The notes under the pieces were generated by a model, which worked only from the letters and a program-made list of their open reading frames with translations, did not search any database and was not told the origin of the DNA. The translations under genes were made by a program, and so were the position numbers. 51,091 nt of DNA from Flavobacteriaceae bacterium (GTDB taxonomy: Bacteria; Bacteroidota; Bacteroidia; Flavobacteriales; Flavobacteriaceae), in the NCBI GenBank assembly GCA_028281065.1, contig JANQKN010000079.1, positions 1 to 51,091 on the forward strand, given 5' to 3'. Below, one piece after another: positions 27,221-35,741 of the stretch (position 1 is the first letter of the stretch; each line of letters begins with the position of its first letter).

Positions 27221-27247
27221 AAGGTTGCCCAAAGGACAACCTTTTTT
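27221..27247. terminator. Bidirectional intrinsic terminator after gdhA
   Basis: AAGGTTGCCC (27221-27230) and GGACAACCTT (27234-27243) form a 10-bp stem with one mismatch and an AAA loop, flanked by A-run and T-run on either side. It follows the gdhA stop on the minus strand by 21 nt and separates it from the PorZ-like gene. Confidence 0.8.
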
Positions 27248-27267
27248 ATAGAATTGATAAGGTGTGC

Positions 27268-28611
27268 TTATACGACTCCTTGATCCAACATGGCATCGGC
27301 TACTTTTACAAAACCGGCAACGTTGGCTCCTTTTACATAATCTACGTATCCGTCGCCATCTTTACCATATTTTACACAGGCAGCGTGAATATCGTTCATA
27401 ATAGCATGCAATCTCTGGTCTACTTCTTCGCGGGTCCAGTTAAGACGCAAGGAGTTTTGCGACATTTCCAGTCCGGAAGTAGCCACTCCACCTGCATTGG
27501 AAGCTTTTCCTGGGGAGAACAAAATCTTGGCATCTTGGAATACAGCAATTGCTTCGGGTGTGGTAGGCATGTTGGCCCCTTCTCCTACACAGATACATCC
27601 GTTTGCCACCAAAGTTTTCGCCTCGTCTTCGTTCAATTCGTTTTGCGTTGCACAAGGCAAGGCAATATCACAAGCTACGCTCCATGGACGCTGTCCTTCG
27701 GTATAGCTAGCGGATGGGTATTGGTCTACATATTCTTTGATACGACCTCTTTTTACGTTTTTAAGCTCCATCACAAAAGCCAGTTTTTCTTCATCGATAC
27801 CATCGGCATCGTAGATAAATCCTGAAGAATCTGAGAAAGTAACTACTTTCCCTCCTAATTGGATGACTTTTTCGGCAGCGAACTGTGCTACGTTACCCGA
27901 TCCGGAAACCACAACGGTTTTCCCTTTAAAGCTTTCGCCTTTGGTCTCGAGCATGTTTTGTGCAAAGTATACGTTTCCGTATCCTGTTGCTTCTGGACGG
28001 ATTAACGATCCGCCGTAGCTCATTCCTTTTCCAGTAAGTACTCCGGTAAATTCGTTACGTAAACGCTTATACTGACCAAACATATAACCAATTTCACGTC
28101 CTCCTACACCGATGTCCCCAGCGGGTACGTCTGTATTAGGGCCAATGTGCTTGGAAAGCTCGGTCATGAAGCTTTGGCAAAAACGCATTACCTCGGCATC
28201 GCTCTTTCCTTTAGGGTTAAAGTTGGATCCCCCTTTTCCTCCACCCATAGGTAGGGTAGTCAAGCTATTTTTGAAAACCTGCTCAAAGCCCAAGAATTTT
28301 AGAATACTCAAATTTACACTTGGGTGGAAACGAAGTCCTCCTTTGTAAGGCCCTATGGCAGAGTTGAACTCTACACGGTATCCTTTGTTTACTTGAATGT
28401 TCCCGTTATCGTCGGTCCATGGCACCCTGAATAGGATGGTTCTTTCGGGTTCTACCATGCGCTCCAAAAGCATCTTTCCTTGATACTTTTCGTTCTCCTC
28501 TATAAAAGGGATCACGGTTTCGGCAACTTCGGTTACCGCTTGAATAAACTCGGGTTCATTGGGATTTAATTTCTCCACTTCGGAGATGAAATCTTTAATG
28601 CTTTGTTTCAC
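27268..28611 (-). CDS. gdhA: NADP-specific glutamate dehydrogenase
   Basis: The 447 residues are the usual length of the hexameric NADP-dependent enzyme. It makes glutamate from 2-oxoglutarate and ammonium. Landmarks are the substrate pocket 'GPYKGGLRFHPSVNLSILKFLGFEQVFKNSLTTLPMGGGKGGSNFNPKGKSD' (catalytic Lys in GGGKGG), 'VPAGDIGVGGREIGYMFGQYKR', 'KGMSYGGSLIRPEATGYG', and the Rossmann motif 'VVVSGSGNVAQFAAEK' (SGSGNV, typical of NADP use). It is transcribed alone, with a candidate promoter about 120 nt upstream and a terminator after it. Confidence 0.98.
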   Translation of the reverse strand: MKQSIKDFISEVEKLNPNEPEFIQAVTEVAETVIPFIEENEKYQGKMLLERMVEPERTILFRVPWTDDNGNIQVNKGYRVEFNSAIGPYKGGLRFHPSVNLSILKFLGFEQVFKNSLTTLPMGGGKGGSNFNPKGKSDAEVMRFCQSFMTELSKHIGPNTDVPAGDIGVGGREIGYMFGQYKRLRNEFTGVLTGKGMSYGGSLIRPEATGYGNVYFAQNMLETKGESFKGKTVVVSGSGNVAQFAAEKVIQLGGKVVTFSDSSGFIYDADGIDEEKLAFVMELKNVKRGRIKEYVDQYPSASYTEGQRPWSVACDIALPCATQNELNEDEAKTLVANGCICVGEGANMPTTPEAIAVFQDAKILFSPGKASNAGGVATSGLEMSQNSLRLNWTREEVDQRLHAIMNDIHAACVKYGKDGDGYVDYVKGANVAGFVKVADAMLDQGVV

Positions 28612-28729
28612 AATAAAAATCTTTGAATTAATAAAAAAAGGTCACAAATCGATGATCCTTTAACGTTTTGAGAAATAACATTTTTATAACGAAAATTCAA
28701 TATTTTTTAAACGATTTCGTTATTGTTGG

Positions 28730-28737
28730 CAAATATA
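28730..28737 (-). promoter_or_regulatory. Candidate Bacteroidota -7 box for gdhA
   Basis: TATATTTG on the minus strand matches the TAnnTTTG consensus. It would give an mRNA leader of about 110 nt before the gdhA ATG. A clear -33 TTG at the right distance is not evident, so support is partial. Confidence 0.4.
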
Positions 28738-28820
28738 AGTTATCTACCAAAAAGAAAGTCGCTATTTGCACGAAATAACCTAATTACGTGCAATATATTT
28801 TCGTGTTAGATATGTTTTTA

Positions 28821-28828
28821 TATATTTG
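28821..28828 (+). promoter_or_regulatory. Candidate Bacteroidota -7 box for the THC0290_0291-type gene
   Basis: TATATTTG matches TAnnTTTG and lies 29 nt before the ATG at 28857, giving a short leader. The -33 element is unclear. Confidence 0.4.
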
Positions 28829-28856
28829 TTACGTCTCAATCTAAACCACATATATA

Positions 28857-29657
28857 ATGAATGCCAGAATTTTGCTAATGGTATTTCTTTCCCTAGCTGC
28901 TGTAAAACAGGAGGTTTTCGCACAACTAGGCTTCTCGCATGAGATCGGTATTATTACCGGTCCAGTTGCATTCTATTCGGATTATGGACAGCGCTACGAT
29001 TTTGAGACCAACATTGGAAATGTAGGTTTTGGAGTGGGTATTGTTCACTACCTCAACTTTTCATATAGAGCAGACTGTAACTGCTATACAAGGGATACCT
29101 ACTTTAACGACCATTTTAAGGTTCGAAGTGAAATAGATTACCACGTAACCAACCTAGAACACTTAGGGGAATGGGTAGATCCAGACAGGACTTCCTTGGG
29201 TGCAGAACAATTACGCGCCATGAAAGGTTCCACCAGGGTATTCGATATTGGTGCCCAGTTGGAATACTTCCCTTTAAGTATCCGTGATTTTGCTGCGGGT
29301 GCTTACAAATTTGCCCCTTTTGGGAGCCTTGGGGTACACTGGGTGAGTTTCGATCCCGAAGCATATAGTGAGTTAGGGCCCTTAAATACCACGTTAACCA
29401 CCCCTGTTAAGTATTTTAATGCCTTTCAACAAGAAGGGGATTCTACTTGGTCCATTGTAATGAGTGCAGGGACCCGATACAAGCTGAGTCCATTAAGTGA
29501 CCTTATGATCGACGCCCGTTGGCAGTACTATTTCTCCAACTGGGTAGATGGGTTAAACCCCAGCATCGACCAAAACGGAGTGGTGGAAGTTCCTGAAAAC
29601 AAAGCCAACGACTGGATTTTCTGGTTGAATATTGGTTATATCTACTATTTGGATTAA
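28857..29657 (+). CDS. THC0290_0291 family outer-membrane protein
   Basis: The protein has 266 residues. A signal peptide (MNARILLMVFLSLAAVKQEVFAQ) precedes a sequence that matches my memory of a flavobacterial family of unknown function. Its conserved runs include 'LGFSHEIGIITGPVAFYSDYG', 'VGIVHYLNFSYRADCNCY', 'SLGAEQLRAMKGST', 'LEYFPLSIRDF', 'MSAGTRYKLSPLSDLMIDARWQYYFSNWVDGLNP' and 'KANDWIFWLNIGYIYYLD'. Alternating hydrophobic strands and a terminal aromatic motif suggest an outer-membrane beta-barrel. The cysteine pair 'DCNCY' may form a disulfide. It stands alone with its own terminator. The family is conserved and function unassigned. Confidence 0.85.
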   Translation: MNARILLMVFLSLAAVKQEVFAQLGFSHEIGIITGPVAFYSDYGQRYDFETNIGNVGFGVGIVHYLNFSYRADCNCYTRDTYFNDHFKVRSEIDYHVTNLEHLGEWVDPDRTSLGAEQLRAMKGSTRVFDIGAQLEYFPLSIRDFAAGAYKFAPFGSLGVHWVSFDPEAYSELGPLNTTLTTPVKYFNAFQQEGDSTWSIVMSAGTRYKLSPLSDLMIDARWQYYFSNWVDGLNPSIDQNGVVEVPENKANDWIFWLNIGYIYYLD

Positions 29658-29676
29658 AAAACTACATATATAAAAA

Positions 29677-29706
29677 AGGCGGTGTATTTAAACACCGCCT
29701 TTTTTT
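29677..29706. terminator. Bidirectional terminator between convergent genes
   Basis: AGGCGGTGT (29677-29685) and ACACCGCCT (29692-29700) form a perfect 9-bp stem with an ATTTAA loop. A-run before and T-run after let it serve both the rightward outer-membrane gene and the leftward PLP-enzyme gene. Confidence 0.9.
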
Positions 29707-29724
29707 ATGTCTTTACTTAGGAAG

Positions 29725-30864
29725 TTATCCTATCGCCTGTTCTAAATCGGCAATAAGATCATCGGCATCTTCTATTCCTACACTCAATCTAATAAGTGCA
29801 TCGACCACTCCAGTCTTTTCACGTTCTTCCTTAGGAATACTTGCATGGGTCATACTGGCAGGATGCCCGCTAAGACTTTCTACACCCCCTAAACTTTCAG
29901 CAAGGGTGAAAATCTTCATGTTTTCTACAATGCGGATGGCTTCGTTGTAATCGTTCCCTTTGGTGACAAAGGAGATCATTCCACCAAAATCCCGCATTTG
30001 TTCTTTGGCCACTTCATGGTTGGGATGGCTTTCGAATCCAGGCCAATATACTTTTTCAATTTTTGGATGGTTGGCCAAGTATTCGGCTACCTTCTTTCCG
30101 TTTTCACAATGGCGCTGCATGCGCACATGCAAGGTCTTAATCCCTCGCAATACCAAAAAGCTGTCCTGAGGCCCACAAACGGCTCCACTGGCATTCTGGA
30201 TAAAATACAACTGCTCTGCCAAGGCATCGTCCTTAACGACCAGGGCACCCATAACCACATCACTATGCCCTCCCAAATATTTGGTAGCGCTGTGCATAAC
30301 GATATCGGCTCCTAAATCCAGGGGTTGCTGTAAGTACGGCGTGGCAAAGGTATTGTCTACCCCCAACAAGATATTGTGCTTTTTAGCCACTTGTGCCAAG
30401 GCTTTAATATCGATGATATTCATCATGGGATTGGTAGGGGTTTCTGCCCATATCAATTTGGTATTCTCATTCACATATTCTTCTACCTTGTCTGCATTCT
30501 CCATTCCTATAAAATGGAACTTTACACCAAAACCTTCAAACACCTTGGTAAACAATCTATAGGTTCCCCCATACAGATCGTTGGTAGAAATAACCTCATC
30601 TCCGGGTTTCAAGAGCTTAATAATAGCATCTATGGCTGCCAATCCACTGGCAAAGGCCAAACCGTGTTTCCCATTTTCTATACTGGCAAAAGCATTTTCC
30701 AACGCTTTTCGGGTAGGGTTATGGGTTCGGGAATATTCGAATCCCTTATGCCCGCCTGGGGTGGACTGGGCGTAGGTGGATGTTTGATATATGGGAGGCA
30801 TCACCGCTCCGTATGCAGGATCGTGTTCTTGACCCCCATGTATGGTTTTTGTATTAAACTTCAT
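29725..30864 (-). CDS. metB: Cystathionine gamma-synthase / gamma-lyase family PLP enzyme
   Basis: The 379 residues have the full Cys/Met-metabolism PLP fold. The N-terminal 'TKTIHGGQEHDPAYGAVMPPIYQTSTYAQ' and 'FEYSRTHNPTRKALENAFASIENGKHGLAFASGLAA' supply the PLP phosphate and substrate contacts. 'VDNTFATPYLQQPLDLGADIVMHSATKYLGGHSD' contains the Schiff-base lysine (ATK). The C-terminal part is 'SLGGVESLSGHPASMTHASIP'. The reaction could be cystathionine gamma-synthase or gamma-lyase; motifs alone do not separate them, so metB is tentative. It is a single-gene unit with a candidate promoter upstream and a terminator downstream. Confidence 0.9.
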   Translation of the reverse strand: MKFNTKTIHGGQEHDPAYGAVMPPIYQTSTYAQSTPGGHKGFEYSRTHNPTRKALENAFASIENGKHGLAFASGLAAIDAIIKLLKPGDEVISTNDLYGGTYRLFTKVFEGFGVKFHFIGMENADKVEEYVNENTKLIWAETPTNPMMNIIDIKALAQVAKKHNILLGVDNTFATPYLQQPLDLGADIVMHSATKYLGGHSDVVMGALVVKDDALAEQLYFIQNASGAVCGPQDSFLVLRGIKTLHVRMQRHCENGKKVAEYLANHPKIEKVYWPGFESHPNHEVAKEQMRDFGGMISFVTKGNDYNEAIRIVENMKIFTLAESLGGVESLSGHPASMTHASIPKEEREKTGVVDALIRLSVGIEDADDLIADLEQAIG

Positions 30865-30901
30865 CTGTATGTAACATTGTTTTTAAAGAAATATGGAATG
30901 A

Positions 30902-30909
30902 CAAAAATA
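30902..30909 (-). promoter_or_regulatory. Candidate -7 box for the PLP-enzyme gene
   Basis: On the minus strand TATTTTTG matches TAnnTTTG and lies about 38 nt before the ATG at 30864. No clear -33 TTG is seen at the expected spacing. Confidence 0.4.
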
Positions 30910-31011
30910 CGTCTTTACACCTTCATTCTAAAATAGGACGAAGGCAATTCGAAAAGCTTTCTAAAACAGTCTATTTATAAAGGATCTAAAACAGTGATTG
31001 ATTACTATAAA

Positions 31012-31055
31012 GGGCTTCGAGTGGTTTTTCGAAGAAAAAATGTATCGAGAAGCCC
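31012..31055. repeat. REP-like palindromic element
   Basis: Outer arms GGGCTTC (31012-31018) and GAAGCCC (31049-31055) are perfectly complementary. Inside is a second hairpin, TTTTTC/GAAAAA. The core TCGAGTGGTTTT (31017-31028) and TGTATCGAGA (31041-31050) recur at 12184-12195 and 12210-12219. It lies 11 nt after the stop of the eCIS ATPase gene and may end that operon's transcript. Confidence 0.65.
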
Positions 31056-31065
31056 CGTTGTTACA

Positions 31066-32343
31066 TTAAGATAAGTTAACGAATATCTTTTCTTCCTTGG
31101 AAAATTCAATCTTTATAGCTCGTAAAAAATCTTCTACCACTAGTTTTTCTTCTCCCTTCTCGGCCAATTGTAGGCAACAGTAGGACAGGGCATTGTTGAT
31201 CTGAGCCCCGGTGAGCTCGTAGGTATCGGCAATTTTTACAAGAACCCCTTTATGCACGGAAATGTGCTTCGGAATGGCCATTTTCCAAAGGACCAACCGC
31301 TCTTCGGCATTGGGCTTGGCGAAACTGATAATGGCATTGAACCTTCTAATAAAAGCTTGGTCTATGTTGTTTTTGTAATTACTGGCCAAAATCACTACCC
31401 CGTTAAAGTATTCAATTCGTTGCAATAGGTAACTCACGCTCTGGTTGGCAAAACGATCCTGTGCATTGCGGGTAGCGGATCTTTTTCCAAACAGTGCATC
31501 GGCTTCATCGAAAAAGAGGATCCAATCCTTGTTTTCGGCACGGATAAACACTTTTTCCAGGTTTTTTTCGGTTTCCCCTATGTATTTGGATATCACCTGG
31601 GATAAATCGATCCTGTACACAGGTCTATTGAACTCCTTCCCCAGTAAAGATGCGGTAAGCGTCTTCCCCGTTCCCGAAGGGCCACAAAACAGTGCTTTAT
31701 AGCCCGGGGCCATCCGTTTGGACATCCCCCAATCCTCACGCAACAATTCCTTATGCTTTATCCATAAGCGTATTTGATGGATCTGTTCTTGGGTCATAGG
31801 GTTGAGTACTAAATCTTTCCAGTCCATTTGGGTTGTTATTTCCTTAGCTGGGAAATCGGGGCCAAAACTGGGTTTCAATTCTTCCCCATACATAAGCAGG
31901 TGCAGGCTTTCCGCCGGAACAATCACCTTCCCACTCATAAAGGGCATGCCTTCGTTTACTGGAGCGATAAATAGTAATTGCTCTTTAAAGAACCAGTGGT
32001 CTTCGTTAAAATACTCCAACAAAGCCAGTCGTTTTTTCATGTCATTGCCCGCAAGGATGTACTGAATGGTTTCCCCTGTGGGTTGCATGCTTCTATAGGT
32101 ATCGTCCTTAACGCCTCCCCACTCGGGGAATTCACCACCATCGGGATAGAGTTCCTTTAGGATATCGTCATAAAACCCTGGGGTGATATGCGGTGCTAAA
32201 GCCAGTAGGATGATAAGCCCTTCTTCATGGGTGGTCTCCCTTCCCAACACTTCGGAAAAGGTGTTTTGAAAGGTCATTACCTTCTGATTCTTTTTAGAAT
32301 CGAACCGTTGCAGTATGTATTTTTTTAGATTTTGGAATAACAT
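31066..32343 (-). CDS. eCIS-associated AAA+ ATPase (Afp15-like)
   Basis: The protein has 425 residues. An N-terminal helical domain of about 200 residues is followed by one classical AAA+ module: Walker A 'GPSGTGKT' (221-228), pore-type segment 'VISKYIGETEKNLEKVF', Walker B 'ILFFDEAD' (275-282), sensor 1 'VILASNYK' and arginine finger 'FIRRF' (331-335). A single AAA+ ATPase of this kind is a standard component of Afp/PVC-type contractile injection loci, where it is thought to help assembly or disassembly. It is the last gene of the cluster, separated from the previous gene by 120 nt, so it may also have its own promoter. Confidence 0.9.
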   Translation of the reverse strand: MLFQNLKKYILQRFDSKKNQKVMTFQNTFSEVLGRETTHEEGLIILLALAPHITPGFYDDILKELYPDGGEFPEWGGVKDDTYRSMQPTGETIQYILAGNDMKKRLALLEYFNEDHWFFKEQLLFIAPVNEGMPFMSGKVIVPAESLHLLMYGEELKPSFGPDFPAKEITTQMDWKDLVLNPMTQEQIHQIRLWIKHKELLREDWGMSKRMAPGYKALFCGPSGTGKTLTASLLGKEFNRPVYRIDLSQVISKYIGETEKNLEKVFIRAENKDWILFFDEADALFGKRSATRNAQDRFANQSVSYLLQRIEYFNGVVILASNYKNNIDQAFIRRFNAIISFAKPNAEERLVLWKMAIPKHISVHKGVLVKIADTYELTGAQINNALSYCCLQLAEKGEEKLVVEDFLRAIKIEFSKEEKIFVNLS

Positions 32344-32463
32344 ATTTTATTCATTATCATATAATTATAGCCTTCTTATTTTGAACACATCTTGACTTTT
32401 TCTTTTCAACCAAAAATGGGTAAAAACTATGGCAGTATTGTAGGCAAGAAAAGTATGCTCTCT

Positions 32464-33522
32464 TTAAAAAGCTCCCGCTCCCCAAGCTTGTCTTACCAAT
32501 CCATCTTCACCCATAAAGGCCCCACCTCCTAAATATCTAGGCTCAGTTCTGTGTCTACACCCCATTATTACGCTATGGGCAAACGTATTGCAATTGTTAA
32601 AGGGGCCCCATCTTCCGGTAGATCTTCCTATGACGAGTTTTTGATTTACACAATTTTCATCAATTTGATTATATGTATTACATTCTCCTTGTTCCCCGGA
32701 ATGATCTGTGATCTTGGTTTTAATCCCTATGGGGTTTGAAGGTAACGGTCCATCATCTTCGGGGCCCATACCTGCTTCTTTCGTACTTGTTTTTACCCAG
32801 CAATGCCTTAGCCCTAAAAATTCTGACATAGAGTCAAGTACCGAATTTCCGGTTTGAACAGAACGACAGCACTTTTCAACCCTTCGCTGTATAACTTTAT
32901 CTACCATATCCCCCCCCTGCTGCAGGGTATGAGTTAACTCATGCGCCAACAAATGTTTACCAGAAGTGCTGTTGGGGTTGTATCTCCCTTCATTAAAATA
33001 AATATCATTCCCAACCGTAAAAGCTTGGGCATTTAGGCCGCGACTCATTTGTATCGCATTGGTGTTGGTATGAATTCTGACATTCGAAAAATCCGCTCCA
33101 AATCGACTTTCCATAAAACCCCGCGTTCCTTTATCCATAGAATGCCCTCCTCCTTTGCTATTGTTAATCTGTTGCACAAGGGCAGAGGATGCCTCTCCTC
33201 CCATATATCCGTCCCCTTTTCTTTGAATCGTTAAGGATGCAATGGAAGAGGCTAGGGACTTCTTTTGAATTTCCTCTTTTTGGGAACAAGCCGAGCACTT
33301 TCGTTGTACCAAAGACCCTTTGGATTGTGCTACATTTACTTCCGCATTACCCATACTTACTACTTTATCGGCTACGCGATCTGCTTCTACTTCGTACGCA
33401 TCGTTTGAGGCTCCAATAGATAGTTTTTTTTGAATTGGAACGGAGGCAACAAAAGGGGTTCCTTTTTCAACCAAAGGGGTTGAAGTCTTATTTTCATTTT
33501 TATGTAACGCTACCATATCCAT
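32464..33522 (-). CDS. eCIS cargo: DUF4157 protein with permuted papain-like C-terminal domain (putative)
   Basis: The protein has 352 residues and no signal peptide. Residues 27-60 ('PIQKKLSIGASNDAYEVEADRVADKV') and 110-202 form the DUF4157/eCIS core, with 'SGKHLLAHELTHTLQQ' carrying HELTH (194-198). A CxxC ('QRKCSAC', C76-C79) and several (I/V)Q(R/K)(K/R) motifs lie in the linkers. The C-terminal 140 residues differ from the paralogues: 'GLRHCWVKTSTKEAG' (H240), 'KITDHSGEQGEC' and 'WGPFNNCNTFAHSVIMGC' (C311). A His before an N-N-C-N-x-F motif recalls circularly permuted papain-like folds (LRAT/PPPDE-type), which can be proteases, deubiquitinases or acyltransferases. That assignment is inferred. 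It is the last of four paralogous cargo genes. Confidence 0.8.
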   Translation of the reverse strand: MDMVALHKNENKTSTPLVEKGTPFVASVPIQKKLSIGASNDAYEVEADRVADKVVSMGNAEVNVAQSKGSLVQRKCSACSQKEEIQKKSLASSIASLTIQRKGDGYMGGEASSALVQQINNSKGGGHSMDKGTRGFMESRFGADFSNVRIHTNTNAIQMSRGLNAQAFTVGNDIYFNEGRYNPNSTSGKHLLAHELTHTLQQGGDMVDKVIQRRVEKCCRSVQTGNSVLDSMSEFLGLRHCWVKTSTKEAGMGPEDDGPLPSNPIGIKTKITDHSGEQGECNTYNQIDENCVNQKLVIGRSTGRWGPFNNCNTFAHSVIMGCRHRTEPRYLGGGAFMGEDGLVRQAWGAGAF

Positions 33523-33533
33523 TTTTTTAACTT

Positions 33534-35249
33534 TTAAGGTATTCCATAAGCCCCGCGTACCAGTAAGGAAATACAGGGATTGGACGATCCTGCCAATCCA
33601 GGAACCGATGCTGGTCTAGGAACAGCTGTAACACCCGTCGGGGTCCCTGGTACTGGATTCTGGGCTCCCGCAGGGAAACCAGCAATTAAAATTTCTACCC
33701 TTCTCCAGTTACTGTTGGAAGCATTTAAAGGGGGACGGGGAGGGAATCGGTCTCTAACTCCTTCTACCCTCGTAAAACGATCTACCCCTGTCAAACCAAA
33801 TTTTGAAATGGTATTGGGTACACCAAGAGTATTCAATTCAGCTTTTACATTATCTGCCCTTTCCTGGCTTTTCCTATTGTTTGTTGAAATACTCCCGGAA
33901 CTATCGGTATGACCAATAACATCTACCCAAGATCGGTTGGCTATAATATAATTTGCCGCAAATTGGATCTTGGCTCGTTCTGCACTGGGCAACGAAGCTA
34001 CGGTCGTCCTTCCCGAAGGAAAATCTCTCACCGTTATCTTATCCACAGACTCCCCTCGATGGGATCCAGATCGTGCTAAGCCCCTTAATTCACTCGCAGG
34101 CACTCCCTGTTCTGTAGATATCAAGTTTTCGATACGTACCGTAGGATCATGTACATCGGTTCTAGTCCGATCGCTGGAAGGAGGATGCGCACCCACATCC
34201 ATTAACACAGCATGACCGCATAGTTCGTGTCCAAAGGCAGGGATTGCCCCTTGAAACGCTAAATCGTTAGACCCGGTAAACGATCCAAACTCAATGGGTA
34301 CCCTAGAGGACGACATAACAATTACCCTAGAGCCAGGGCGCGTATGTGGCCCATCCAACTCACTTACGGCTATGGTCCAAGTGTTTGAAGATTTTGTTAT
34401 TAAATCCAAATAGCAACAACCCACGGGAGACGAAGACGAACTGTAATCTGATGCAGGGCGTGATGTCAAGCTTTTATCCTGTACCTCACCTGTGGAAGAA
34501 TCCACTTCAAAGTCGGGACACAATCCTTGGATCAAATTATGCATCATAGAAAACCGTTGTGTCTGTGTTAAACCCGAAGCAGGGTCCGAAGAATTCAAAC
34601 CGGGATGATGGGTAGGATGAACAACAAGACGCCTCTGGATAGAGGAATCTATCGATTTTTGTTGTAGGGTATGCGTTAATTCGTGTGCCAACAAATGCTT
34701 TCCAGAAGTAGTGTTGGGGCTGTACATCCCTTCATTAAAGTAAATGTCGTTACCCACCGTAAAGGCTTGGGCATTCAATTCGCGGCTCATCTTCACTGCT
34801 TGGGAATCCGTATGGATGGCTACTTGCGAAAAATCGGTGCCAAATCTGCTTTCCATAAAGTTTTTGGTATCGGTATCCATCGTGTTCCCGTTTCCTTTGC
34901 TACTACCAATTTGTTGGGTGAGTGCGCTGGAAGCTTCCCCAGTGCTTGAACCTTGGGAGCTCTTCTGGATCATAGGAGTAACCGATTCCGCAAGGGGTTT
35001 CTTCTGAATCCCTTCTTCTTTCTTGCATGCAGAACATTTTCGTTGTACCAAGGCCCCAGTTTGTTTGGATGTTTTTACAGGAGTATCACTCATCCCCATC
35101 ACTTTGTCGGCCATTCGGTCTGCTTCTACCTCGTATTTGTCGTCCGAAGCTCCTATAGAGAGCTTTTTTTGAACCACAGGTTTCGATACAACAAACGGGG
35201 TCGCCTTTCCTGAAGATGTTGTTTTATGTTGTTGTACAGCACTTTGCAT
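33534..35249 (-). CDS. eCIS cargo: DUF4157 protein with HExxxH segment and OmpA-like C-terminal domain
   Basis: The protein has 571 residues, the largest of the four paralogues. The DUF4157 core is at 25-50 and 105-197, with HELTH at 189-193 and CxxC at C72-C75. The middle region (210-415) is unique and contains 'IPAFGHELCGHAVLMDVGAHP' (H341, E342, H346) followed by 'VRIENLIS'. This is an HExxxH arrangement, one residue longer than the HExxH zincin motif. Residues 420-525 are an OmpA-family peptidoglycan-binding domain ('VDVIGHTDSSGSIS...SQERADNVKAELNTLGV...NSNWRRVEILI'). The OmpA part could anchor the protein to bacterial cell walls, pointing to bacterial targets or to attachment to the producer's envelope. 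A proline-rich tail ends the protein. Confidence 0.82.
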   Translation of the reverse strand: MQSAVQQHKTTSSGKATPFVVSKPVVQKKLSIGASDDKYEVEADRMADKVMGMSDTPVKTSKQTGALVQRKCSACKKEEGIQKKPLAESVTPMIQKSSQGSSTGEASSALTQQIGSSKGNGNTMDTDTKNFMESRFGTDFSQVAIHTDSQAVKMSRELNAQAFTVGNDIYFNEGMYSPNTTSGKHLLAHELTHTLQQKSIDSSIQRRLVVHPTHHPGLNSSDPASGLTQTQRFSMMHNLIQGLCPDFEVDSSTGEVQDKSLTSRPASDYSSSSSPVGCCYLDLITKSSNTWTIAVSELDGPHTRPGSRVIVMSSSRVPIEFGSFTGSNDLAFQGAIPAFGHELCGHAVLMDVGAHPPSSDRTRTDVHDPTVRIENLISTEQGVPASELRGLARSGSHRGESVDKITVRDFPSGRTTVASLPSAERAKIQFAANYIIANRSWVDVIGHTDSSGSISTNNRKSQERADNVKAELNTLGVPNTISKFGLTGVDRFTRVEGVRDRFPPRPPLNASNSNWRRVEILIAGFPAGAQNPVPGTPTGVTAVPRPASVPGLAGSSNPCISLLVRGAYGIP

Positions 35250-35258
35250 AACCTACTT

Positions 35259-35741
35259 TTAATCCAGTTGTGATAATTGCTGGATGGTATTCCTGAATGT
35301 TTCAGAAATGTAATATTGTTTCCCCTCCAAATAGATGATGGGGTCGTATCGATTTCTTCCCATATTGTATATGGTTTCTATTTCTACGGATTTCCCATCC
35401 GAAAACTGAAGGGTTAGATTTCCCATAGAAGTAGCCGCATAAGGGGTTTCGTTAGATTTTATGATTTCCAACTCTTTTGCTATGCTTTTTAGGTGTTCCG
35501 ATGGGATTTCAGACTTAGCCGTATACTGTATTTCGTTGATAAAAACCTGGTGTATTAAATAATAGGTTCCGCTTACAATCTCATTCTTTGCAGCTGGTTC
35601 TTTTTCAGGAAGTTCCTTTACAGGAAGCATCTCGACAGTCTGTCTTTCCGTGGCTGCCTTTTTCTTTTTTCTCCATGTAAGAAGAAGAACGGCCGTAGCC
35701 ACGGCCAACACAATAAACACTATGAGAGCAACCAACTTCAT
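35259..35741 (-). CDS. Single-pass membrane protein coupled to the caspase-like cargo gene
   Basis: The protein has 160 residues. One N-terminal transmembrane helix (about residues 3-22, 'LVALIVFIVLAVATAVLLLTW') is followed by a positively charged stretch (RKKKK), which favours a cytoplasmic soluble domain. The soluble part is beta-rich ('YYLIHQVFINEIQY', 'NLTLQFSDGKSVEIETIYNMGRNRYDPIIYLEGKQYYISE'). No family is recognised. Its ATG overlaps the upstream stop by one base (TAATG), so it is made together with the caspase-like DUF4157 protein. An immunity protein, an inhibitor or a membrane tether are all possible; none is shown by sequence. Confidence 0.75.
   Translation of the reverse strand: MKLVALIVFIVLAVATAVLLLTWRKKKKAATERQTVEMLPVKELPEKEPAAKNEIVSGTYYLIHQVFINEIQYTAKSEIPSEHLKSIAKELEIIKSNETPYAATSMGNLTLQFSDGKSVEIETIYNMGRNRYDPIIYLEGKQYYISETFRNTIQQLSQLD

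Noticed and set aside
27150..27239. A longer N-terminus for the PorZ-like protein
   Set aside because: The added 30 residues precede a good signal peptide that begins at 27149, so the shorter start is preferred.
33534..35249. HELCGH in the 571-residue cargo as a canonical HExxH zinc site
   Set aside because: There are three residues between Glu and the second His, not two, so it was reported only as an HExxxH variant.
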